DNA of 12,685 nucleotides from JAHFJA01 sp964357385 (GTDB lineage Bacteria; Patescibacteriota; Patescibacteriia; JACQRZ01), in contig CAYHKW010000028.1 in assembly GCA_964357385.1 (NCBI GenBank), positions 1 to 12,685 on the forward strand, given 5' to 3'. The notes under the pieces were generated by a model that saw only the letters and a list, made by a program, of their open reading frames with translations, ran no database searches and had not been told where the DNA came from. Of this stretch, positions 1-5,184 are shown piece by piece. The translations under genes and the position numbers were made by a program. Within the stretch, counting starts at the first letter, position 1. Each line of letters begins with the position of its first letter.

Positions 1-729
1 TGATATTTTTGAAAGCTTTTTGAACTCCGGACCTTCGCCAAAAATCTTAAGCTTGAGACCAAGGCGATTAAATGCTTCAACAATCAAGTCAAACCGCTTG
101 TATGCTACCAGACGACCTCCTGCCAAATAGTAATCCCCTATCTTGTCTGAAATAGAGTACTTACTGACATCAACGGGCGGATAAATAATATCACTATCGC
201 GCTTGTAATATTTTTTGATACGCTCCTGAACTGTTTTTGAATTAGCAATAAACTTATCGACACGATCGGCAGCCAATTGATCCCATATCCGAAGATGCGT
301 CAACAAAAATGGCAATATTGGTTTTAAAAACTTCCCTTGCCGCAATCCTCGAATGTAACTATGAGTATCCATCCATAGATAGCGAGTAGGGGTATGACAG
401 TAACAAAGATGTAGTGTCGTGGAGCGAGTAATAATCCCCTTTGAAAATGCTGAACTACTGGATAACACGACATCGTACTCACTCAGATCATATCCTTCTG
501 TTGCGGTAGGCATGAGCGGCAAGAACCATTGATAGTGCTTTGTTCCAAAGGGCAATTTTTGCAAAAAGGAAGAACGAATACTCTTCTTATTAAAAAACTT
601 CCCTAGTCTTTTTTCATCATAGACAAGGGTGTAGATAGGAGCGTCGGGATACATGTCATGAAAAGCTTTCAGAACACGTTCTGCCCCGCCTTCCTGAGTA
701 AGGTGGTCATGTACAAGGGCAATCTTCAT
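1..729 (-). CDS. GT4-family (WbaZ-like) glycosyltransferase, C-terminus cut by window edge
   Basis: Translating the minus strand from the ATG at 729 gives 243 uninterrupted residues running off the left edge, so the C-terminal part is missing. The N-terminal half has the GT-B features of the WbaZ-like GT4 group: VHDHLTQEGGAERVL at residues 6-20, a CYCHTPTRY block at 109-117 and NSK at 163-165. The start of the nucleotide-sugar domain follows, with YPPVDV at 183-188, GRLVAYKRFDLIVEAF at 205-220 and GEGPE at 231-235. No signal peptide or membrane helix is seen. The family transfers a sugar, often mannose, from a nucleotide donor to a lipid-linked glycan on the cytoplasmic face of the membrane; the sugar here cannot be told. 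It starts 15 bases after the sugar-phosphate transferase gene and probably acts after it in surface polysaccharide assembly. No clear Shine-Dalgarno site is seen, so translational coupling is possible. Confidence 0.9.
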   Translation of the reverse strand, partial: MKIALVHDHLTQEGGAERVLKAFHDMYPDAPIYTLVYDEKRLGKFFNKKSIRSSFLQKLPFGTKHYQWFLPLMPTATEGYDLSEYDVVLSSSSAFSKGIITRSTTLHLCYCHTPTRYLWMDTHSYIRGLRQGKFLKPILPFLLTHLRIWDQLAADRVDKFIANSKTVQERIKKYYKRDSDIIYPPVDVSKYSISDKIGDYYLAGGRLVAYKRFDLIVEAFNRLGLKLKIFGEGPEFKKLSKIS

Positions 730-744
730 GCAGTTGTTCGTTCA

Positions 745-2172
745 TTACACGTCTGATCGTCGAGAAATCACGGCCCACGGGGTTTTGATAAGTATGGATA
801 AATCCATCACCAACGACCAGTTTTCAATGTAGTACGTATCTAACCGCACTTCGTCCTCAAAGTCAAGGTCGCTGCGACCGCTAATTTGGGCAAGTCCGGT
901 TATGCCCGGCTTGATAGCAAAGACCTTATGATGATGCTTTTCATACCCTGCAACCTGTACCGGCATATGCGGACGGGGCCCTACAAGGCTCATATTGCCC
1001 CTCAGAACATTAAATAGCTGTGGAAGTTCATCAAAGCTCATGCGTTCGATGAAACGGCCTACTTTCGTGCGGCGAGGATCATTGAGGACTTTGAAGACCG
1101 GACCTTTTCGCTCGCTTTTTTCTTTTGCCAATTTCAGCTCATACTCCCCTGCTTTGCCGGTAGGGTCATATTGGGAAGGGTTGTCAGAAGGGCCAACACA
1201 ATACTGGATATACATGGATCGGAATTTATACACCAAGAAATTTCCCTTAGGACCGACCCGTTCATTTTTGTATACTGCTGGGCCTTTTGATTCAAGACGT
1301 ACCGCGATGGCAACCAGGAGCATGATTGGTGAAGTTACAATGATAAGGAGTAGTGAAACGATAACATCAAAAAGGCGTTTGATGATGCGTCCCCATCCAT
1401 CGAGCTTCGTGCGCTTTAATTCAATCATTGGGAGACCTGCAATGGTGGTAATTTCAAAATTGCGTCCTCCGAGAAGATCAGCAGAGTAACGCACATTCAA
1501 GTGAGCAACATCAGCAAAATCAAGAATCTCTTGAAACTCATCATGTGAAAGGTCGGTGTCGACAACAAATAATTCTTCAAGGTTGTTGGTGTTTGCCAGT
1601 TGCGAAAGTTGATTCGCTGTTTTGTCATCAAGATGAGAAACGCGAGCAACGACTTTGTATCCTGCGCCGACATTTTCGCTAAGGCCGTCGTAGAGTTTTT
1701 TACTGTTTACTTCACGGCCAATGAGTGCAACCTTGTGAACGCCAATCCCTTTTTTCAAAAGGAAATATCGCGTTGTACGAAGTATCAAACGCGCAGTAAT
1801 AATGAAAACAATGCTTAATGCCCAAAATGCGAGAACAATAAATCGTGAAGAAAAGAGGTCAGGAATAAAAAAGATAAAGAGAACCACGATCAAAATTGCG
1901 GATGAGCACGCGGTAATGACCTTTGGGATTTCATTTTTGATGCGGTAGAACCCTATTTCATATAAACCCGAAATAGCAAATACCAACAGATATCCCAGTG
2001 CTGCCAAAATCGTATAGTGAAGGAATTCAGGAAACGCTATTTCATACAACACCGGACGCACATCAGAAAATGCTTGAAAACGCAAAAAGTAGCTCACCAT
2101 CCCCGCGAGGATAAGCATTGCAAAATCAACCGGTACCAGTATGGATGTAAAAATGAGATCAGCGCGCTTCAT
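745..2172 (-). CDS. Polyprenyl-phosphate glycosyl-1-phosphate transferase (WbaP/WcaJ-type)
   Basis: This 475-residue membrane enzyme belongs to the polyprenyl glycosylphosphotransferase family. It moves a sugar-1-phosphate from a UDP-sugar to undecaprenyl phosphate, the first committed step of exopolysaccharide or O-antigen-like glycan synthesis. Four hydrophobic segments lie at about residues 8-30, 52-70, 87-103 and 111-130, followed by a Rossmann-like region at about 145-250. The C-terminal catalytic domain (265-470) starts with the membrane-inserting helix KRLFDVIVSLLL. It has YKFRSM at 315-320, the catalytic SFDELPQL (Asp381, Glu382), SLVGPRP at 395-401 and KPGITGLAQISGR at 421-433. The stretch between YKFRSM and the KVLNDPR motif is about 40 residues, longer than in many homologues. 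It starts 22 bases from the RNase P RNA 3' end with no clear Shine-Dalgarno site or private promoter. Sugar specificity cannot be read from sequence. Confidence 0.93.
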   Translation of the reverse strand: MKRADLIFTSILVPVDFAMLILAGMVSYFLRFQAFSDVRPVLYEIAFPEFLHYTILAALGYLLVFAISGLYEIGFYRIKNEIPKVITACSSAILIVVLFIFFIPDLFSSRFIVLAFWALSIVFIITARLILRTTRYFLLKKGIGVHKVALIGREVNSKKLYDGLSENVGAGYKVVARVSHLDDKTANQLSQLANTNNLEELFVVDTDLSHDEFQEILDFADVAHLNVRYSADLLGGRNFEITTIAGLPMIELKRTKLDGWGRIIKRLFDVIVSLLLIIVTSPIMLLVAIAVRLESKGPAVYKNERVGPKGNFLVYKFRSMYIQYCVGPSDNPSQYDPTGKAGEYELKLAKEKSERKGPVFKVLNDPRRTKVGRFIERMSFDELPQLFNVLRGNMSLVGPRPHMPVQVAGYEKHHHKVFAIKPGITGLAQISGRSDLDFEDEVRLDTYYIENWSLVMDLSILIKTPWAVISRRSDV

Positions 2173-2194
2173 GTTGGAATAATTAATATACTCA

Positions 2195-2730
2195 CATTAC
2201 AAGGTAATCCTATAAGCCGAATCCTGTCATAGCCCAAAGGCCGAGGTGACCATCTCTCTAGCGATACTGTTGCCAGTATCGTCATGCGAGTGTTTATACT
2301 CTTGCACCTGGTAGGTGTTTGCCAAGCTGTTGTATCACTACAACACTGGTGCGCTCTTACCTCGCTTACGCGAGTCAGCCATTCAAAAGGCTTCCACACC
2401 ATTTCATCCTTACCTGTGTCCCGAAAGACGTAGGCGGTATGTTATCAAATCATTTCTGATTCGACCCCTCTTTGCGGGAGGGCTTTTCTGTTGCTCCGGT
2501 AGTTTTTAAGGCTATCGAAACCGGTCTGAGACCGACACTATCCCGTGACTTGGTCATAGTTTCAAACGATCGAGCAGGGGTTTAATCCCCTTCCCTATCA
2601 TATAACGATTCCATGATTGCTTCAGGCCGCCGTTAACGGCTATCTCTTCCTTAGTATACACCAAGGGGTGTTCGGACTTTCCTCTGCGACGCTTGCGCAT
2701 CACAGCGATCACCCAGATTACCTTGTAATG
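2195..2730 (-). ncRNA. rnpB: RNase P RNA (bacterial), enlarged
   Basis: The catalytic RNA of ribonuclease P matures tRNA 5' ends. The minus strand carries the conserved blocks in order: GGAAAGTCCGAA (2682-2671), ACAGAAA (2491-2485), CAGGTAAGGATGAAA (2416-2402), GGTAAGAGCGCACCA, and near the 3' end GACAGGATTCGGCTTAT (2228-2212). The ends pair over 15 perfect bases (2716-2730 with 2195-2209), forming helix P1. P2 can form from GGGTGA and TCACCT, P3 (2684-2705) is a nine-pair stem with a GCAA loop, and P8 appears as GCCG-TTAA-CGGC. At about 510-536 bases it is clearly longer than the 377-base E. coli RNA. Most of the excess lies between the first two conserved blocks (about 179 bases, against about 55 in E. 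coli). Exact ends are inferred from P1. It is transcribed from the promoter at 2752-2779; no T-run terminator follows the 3' end. Confidence 0.95.
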
Positions 2731-2751
2731 TCAATGTATTATAATGCCTTT

Positions 2752-2779
2752 ATTATACAGAAAATAGCGATTTTGTCAA
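2752..2779 (-). promoter_or_regulatory. Promoter of rnpB
   Basis: On the minus strand a perfect -35 box TTGACA (2779-2774) and a perfect -10 box TATAAT (2757-2752) are separated by 16 bases. Transcription would begin near 2745, about 15 bases before the P1 helix. A second TATAAT lies at 2743-2738 and would start RNA near 2731, almost exactly at the P1 end, but it lacks a good -35 box. Consensus strength suits a stable RNA gene. Confidence 0.85.
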
Positions 2780-2780
2780 G

Positions 2781-2804
2781 AAAAAAATCCGTGTTAAGAC
2801 GGAT
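2781..2804 (-). terminator. Intrinsic terminator of the 2812-3315 gene
   Basis: The minus strand reads ATCCGT, a six-base loop, ACGGAT and then a run of T (A-run at 2781-2786 on the plus strand). This is a perfect six-pair stem with a U-tract, starting seven bases after the stop codon of the gene at 2812-3315. The U-tract ends directly beside the -35 box of rnpB, so it separates the two units with no spare sequence. Confidence 0.85.
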
Positions 2805-2811
2805 ATTTAAA

Positions 2812-3315
2812 TCATTTGAACGTATTAGGTCTCCACTTTTCGACCATCATTGTTATGAGTTCCCCCACCTTACCTGAAGGCAGTTCTGAGGGTACCACCA
2901 ATTCCTTTGGCATTTCGGTGGATAAAACTCTACTTTTTATGTATTCGTATATTTGAAGATCTTTCAGTTTCTTCTCAGTTACCTTTACAGCTAATTGTTT
3001 AGTATCCGTTGATAACACAGGATCGTAAACGGCTAAAAATCCGTTCAGTGCATCCTTCTTAGTCTTTTCGAATCGTAAATGCTCATATACGTTTGGAAAA
3101 GGATGTTCACCTACCTCATTGAAAAAGTACAAATGATCATTTCTATGTAGAGTACCCAAAAAAGATTGTAGTCTGTACCCTCCTATTTCACCTTGGTGTG
3201 GAGTATTTGTCTTATCATCCCACCGCAAACTATATTCTGTTACCACTTCTCCTTCAGCAACCTTGACAATTGCGTTCCATGTTATGGAACTAATTATCGC
3301 TATTTTTGTCGTCAT
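2812..3315 (-). CDS. Hypothetical protein, 167 residues, single-gene unit
   Basis: I do not recognise this protein. It is 167 residues, soluble in appearance, with no signal peptide, membrane helix or evident catalytic motif. The N-terminal part (about 1-95) looks beta-rich and contains WDDKTNTPHQGEIGGY at 32-47. The C-terminal part is more helical and rich in Lys and Glu, with VTEKKLKDLQIYEYIKSRVL at about 112-131. The ATG at 3315 is supported by a Shine-Dalgarno-like AAGGGG about seven bases upstream, unusual in this window, and by a consensus promoter at 3354-3382. An intrinsic terminator follows the TGA stop. That full set of signals, more than coding similarity, argues it is a real, separately transcribed gene. 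It sits in an accessory islet next to an orphan nucleotidyltransferase; a functional link is not shown. Confidence 0.8.
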   Translation of the reverse strand: MTTKIAIISSITWNAIVKVAEGEVVTEYSLRWDDKTNTPHQGEIGGYRLQSFLGTLHRNDHLYFFNEVGEHPFPNVYEHLRFEKTKKDALNGFLAVYDPVLSTDTKQLAVKVTEKKLKDLQIYEYIKSRVLSTEMPKELVVPSELPSGKVGELITMMVEKWRPNTFK

Positions 3316-3353
3316 TATTTATCCCCTTTTGATCTTTAAATATAACAAAAACG

Positions 3354-3382
3354 ACTATAGCACATTTTTGAGGTTTTGTCAA
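3354..3382 (-). promoter_or_regulatory. Promoter of the 167-residue hypothetical gene
   Basis: On the minus strand TTGACA (3382-3377) and TATAGT (3359-3354) are separated by 17 bases, close to the sigma-70 consensus. The expected start lies about 30 bases upstream of the ATG at 3315, leaving room for the AAGGGG ribosome site. The -35 box overlaps the TGA that would end the -1 frame extension of the nucleotidyltransferase gene. Confidence 0.8.
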
Positions 3383-3484
3383 GCCTGCTTCTCAATAAAT
3401 TTCAAGACATAACTGCAATATTTTCCGTACTGCTTCAGTGCATCTGCGAAACTAACGAATTGAGATGTTTCTGATATTTTTTTG
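3379..3484 (-). other. Possible -1 frame extension of the nucleotidyltransferase gene
   Basis: The minus strand has seven A (3483-3477) read in frame 0 as GCA AAA AAA, matching the A AAA AAA slippery pattern. A -1 shift there replaces the last 13 residues with 32 others and ends at TGA 3381-3379, giving about 163 residues instead of 144. The new tail includes ALKQYGKYCSYVLKFIEKQA, which looks like an ordinary amphipathic helix. I see no obvious stimulatory stem-loop. A one-base indel in the A-run, real or from sequencing, would give the same picture. Confidence 0.3.
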
Positions 3485-3869
3485 CTAAGGCGAGCTCAAG
3501 CTCTCGGAGATCATACGAATCCATATATGCACGAAAAGCGTATGACTTGAGTTCTTCAAAATCGAGTGCATTGCCATAAAGAAGGACGCCATCACTGACA
3601 ACCTCATTCAAAAAAAGTGGGTCAGCTTTCTCAAGCGTCTTAATATCAAAATCACGAGGAATTTTTGAATGAATAGCTTTTTCGAAATCACCAAATAATT
3701 TGATCTGATCCTTAAACGAAAGTGGCTTGTCTCCTACCACTGCAATATCAATATCACTATCCTTGTGCATGGTATTGCGTGCAGCAGAACCGTGCAGTAT
3801 AACAAAACGCAAGCTATATTTTTTAGCAAGTATTTTGAGACTATTTTGGTTGATAGTGAGACCTTTCAT
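3435..3869 (-). CDS. Minimal nucleotidyltransferase (MNT/MntA-like), no HEPN partner
   Basis: This 144-residue protein of the DNA polymerase beta-like nucleotidyltransferase fold has GSAAR at 27-31, DSDIDIAV at 37-44 (Asp39 and Asp41) and a third acidic position in FDIKTL (Asp75). The metal-binding site therefore looks intact. The C-terminal helix region, LDFEELKSYAFRAYMDSYDLR at about 102-122, resembles the tail of MntA proteins. In known HEPN-MNT pairs such a protein AMPylates and neutralises a HEPN toxin RNase. No HEPN gene is adjacent: downstream lies only about 120 bases before the next gene, and upstream is a divergent membrane protein gene. It may be an orphan antitoxin-like enzyme or serve another role. 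The ATG at 3869 directly follows a consensus promoter, so the mRNA is probably leaderless or nearly so. At codons 129-131 the frame reads GCA AAA AAA, a slippery heptamer opening a longer -1 frame. Confidence 0.85.
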   Translation of the reverse strand: MKGLTINQNSLKILAKKYSLRFVILHGSAARNTMHKDSDIDIAVVGDKPLSFKDQIKLFGDFEKAIHSKIPRDFDIKTLEKADPLFLNEVVSDGVLLYGNALDFEELKSYAFRAYMDSYDLRELELALAKKYQKHLNSLVSQMH

Positions 3870-3876
3870 ATTGGAT

Positions 3877-3905
3877 ACTATACCGAGAGATGATGGTTTT
3901 GTAAA
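3877..3905 (-). promoter_or_regulatory. Promoter of the nucleotidyltransferase gene
   Basis: The minus strand has TTTACA (3905-3900), 17 bases, then TATAGT (3882-3877). The expected start is about position 3870, immediately at the ATG (3869-3867), which predicts a leaderless or near-leaderless mRNA. No Shine-Dalgarno site fits in the remaining space. Confidence 0.75.
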
Positions 3906-3922
3906 ATAAAAAGATCATATTA

Positions 3923-3931
3923 TGCTATAAT
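3923..3931 (+). promoter_or_regulatory. Extended -10 promoter of the small membrane protein gene
   Basis: The plus strand reads TGCTATAAT, an extended -10 element with a perfect TATAAT at 3926-3931. The ATG lies seven bases after it at 3939, so transcription should begin at or beside the start codon. No good -35 box lies at 16-18 bases; TTGTAA at 3899 is 21 bases away. The extended -10 would compensate. Confidence 0.7.
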
Positions 3932-3938
3932 ACATCGT

Positions 3939-4211
3939 ATGCTTATCAGCACCTTCGGTACAATTTTGATGATACTATGGACTCTGTATGTAACAGTAGG
4001 TTTTTTGAGTCAAATCATAAAAAACAAAAACGATAAACACTTTGGATGGAGTAAGCTCCTTTTTCTTCTTGCCTACATTACTTATATTGTCGGTACCATC
4101 TACGGCCACCTCTCAAACAATGTGTATATATTTCTCCCCTACATTGTGGGAACTGTCTTTCTCAACATTCTTTTGTATCAGTTTTTTAAATACCGACGTC
4201 GGTCAAAATAG
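3939..4211 (+). CDS. Small three-helix membrane protein, SemiSWEET/PQ-loop-like
   Basis: This 90-residue protein has three hydrophobic segments at about residues 4-26, 38-57 and 62-82, and a positively charged C-terminus (KYRRRSK). The pattern matches SemiSWEET sugar transporters, which are 85-100 residue three-helix units that dimerise. Helix 1 ends in FLSQIIK (22-28), where the family has FLPQ followed by a basic turn. Helix 2 carries Tyr-Ile-Val-Gly before IYG, and helix 3 is FLPYIVGTVFLNILL. The key proline of the PQ motif is therefore serine here. If the assignment holds it would allow facilitated passage of a small solute across the inner membrane. It is the only plus-strand gene, divergent from the nucleotidyltransferase gene and convergent with the methyltransferase gene, whose stop lies eight bases away. 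The assignment rests on topology and short motifs, so it is moderate. Confidence 0.75.
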   Translation: MLISTFGTILMILWTLYVTVGFLSQIIKNKNDKHFGWSKLLFLLAYITYIVGTIYGHLSNNVYIFLPYIVGTVFLNILLYQFFKYRRRSK

Positions 4212-4219
4212 GTGAACCT

Positions 4220-5182
4220 TTATCTCTTGTATCCTAACATAATGATCTTTTTTGGTGAAAATTGTATATCATCACCAAAATCTTTATAGTTCATTTTTTT
4301 TCGCAGTTCCACCGGTACTCGTTTACGCGCATACTCCGTCAATAATTTCGCTCGTTCTTTCCCTAGTTGTTTCAACTGAACCTCCTCCTCTTTTGTAAGT
4401 GTCCCATTTTTATTTTCGAGTTGCTTGTGTTCTTTTGAAACTAATTCATCCTTTCGCACCAATGTCGAAAGCCGAGGGTAAAATTCGTAATAGTCTTCAA
4501 CGTCAATAAAACCTCCTTTCTTGAATAACCTTGTTAAATCATCATGTCGGGGAAAATAGCGATTTTGTACCAATTTATCAAATCCTGCCAGTTTGTCTTT
4601 CATTCTAATAACATCACGAAAGACATTTTGAGTTTCTTTATCGAGAGCTAACTCCCAAATCACCAATTTGCCTTCCGGTTTAAGAATTCTATTCATTTCC
4701 AAAAAGAGTTTGAGTTGTTCTTCTTTGGGGATTTCATGTACTCCCATTTTAATGACGACGGTATCGAAAGTACCATTCTTAAATGGGGTTTCTCTTATGT
4801 CTGCTTGGATACGATGTTTTTGGTCAATTGTGGGAATATTGTCTTCTGATCGCTTTAACTGAACAGAGCTATCGTCAAGCACATAAATTTCAGGCTGTGT
4901 CTTTTCCTTCATGTTCTTTTTTAAGAGCCATTTTGTCACTGAACCGTACCCATCCATGCCCGCTAAAATAATTTGGCCAGGTTTTGGATCAACAGCTGCC
5001 ACAAGTTGATTAAACTCTTCGTCGGTAGTATTATGAACTTTTTCGTATTCTACGATACGGTAGTCAAAACCAAATTGTTTGTCAGTTCTCTTTTGTGTTG
5101 GGGAGGGCATAGATACAATATGTAGTTCGTATATTGTACCCCCCCCGAGTGATTTTGCAAATTTTAAAAAAGACGGTATCAA
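4220..5182 (-). CDS. Class I SAM-dependent methyltransferase
   Basis: The reading is 320 residues from a TTG at 5182; the first ATG, at 5110, would give 296 residues. Rossmann-type methyltransferase motifs are present: IILAGMDGYG at 71-80 (motif I, in a variant form), IYVLDDS at 99-105 with the acidic ribose-binding position, IQADI at 125-129, FDTVVIKMGVHEIP at 139-152 and NRILKPEGKLVIWEL at 164-178. This UbiE-like layout suits methylation of a small molecule, lipid or quinone-like substrate, which cannot be specified. The last 80 residues are a charged helical extension (about 243-300) and are not part of the core fold. It is the last gene of the long minus-strand run. The TTG lies two bases after the hydrolase stop with AAGGG upstream, but the ATG has its own candidate promoter. 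A run of eight G falls at codons 13-15 of the long form or in the promoter of the short form. Confidence 0.85.
   Translation of the reverse strand: MIPSFLKFAKSLGGGTIYELHIVSMPSPTQKRTDKQFGFDYRIVEYEKVHNTTDEEFNQLVAAVDPKPGQIILAGMDGYGSVTKWLLKKNMKEKTQPEIYVLDDSSVQLKRSEDNIPTIDQKHRIQADIRETPFKNGTFDTVVIKMGVHEIPKEEQLKLFLEMNRILKPEGKLVIWELALDKETQNVFRDVIRMKDKLAGFDKLVQNRYFPRHDDLTRLFKKGGFIDVEDYYEFYPRLSTLVRKDELVSKEHKQLENKNGTLTKEEEVQLKQLGKERAKLLTEYARKRVPVELRKKMNYKDFGDDIQFSPKKIIMLGYKR
5133..5161 (-). promoter_or_regulatory. Candidate internal promoter for the methyltransferase, with G8 in the spacer
   Basis: The minus strand has TTTGCA (5161-5156), a 17-base spacer and TACAAT (5138-5133). The eight G (5146-5139) fill the spacer half next to the -10 box. 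Transcription would start near 5126, about 16 bases before the ATG at 5110-5108. A change in the G-run would move the spacer away from 17. The boxes are imperfect, and the same bases are coding if the TTG start is used. Confidence 0.45.
5139..5146. repeat. Homopolymer C8 (G8 on the coding strand) at the methyltransferase 5' end
   Basis: Eight consecutive C on the plus strand encode Gly-Gly-Gly (residues 13-15) in the TTG-started frame and lie between -35 and -10 of a candidate promoter. With the TTG start, nine G would bring a TGA about 19 codons on, and seven G a TAG later; with the ATG start the protein is unaffected. It and the run at 5933 are the longest G/C homopolymers I found in the window. 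Confidence 0.9.
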
Positions 5183-5184
5183 CC

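Noticed and set aside
2195..2730. Fifteen-base perfect inverted repeat that could be mobile-element ends
   Set aside because: It forms the P1 helix closing the RNase P RNA; all conserved RNase P blocks lie inside and no transposase is present.
2617..2877. Plus-strand open frame of 86 codons, and others between 2169 and 2509
   Set aside because: They lie on or opposite the RNase P RNA and have no ribosome site or recognisable product.
3435..3869. HEPN-MNT toxin-antitoxin pair
   Set aside because: The nucleotidyltransferase is clear, but neither adjacent gene has HEPN features such as RxxxxH in a helical bundle.
4192..4203. Perfect 12-base palindrome ACCGACGTCGGT near the convergent gene ends
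   Set aside because: It could form only a four-pair stem with a four-base loop, and no good T-run follows on either strand. It lies inside the coding end of the plus-strand gene, so it is not called a terminator.
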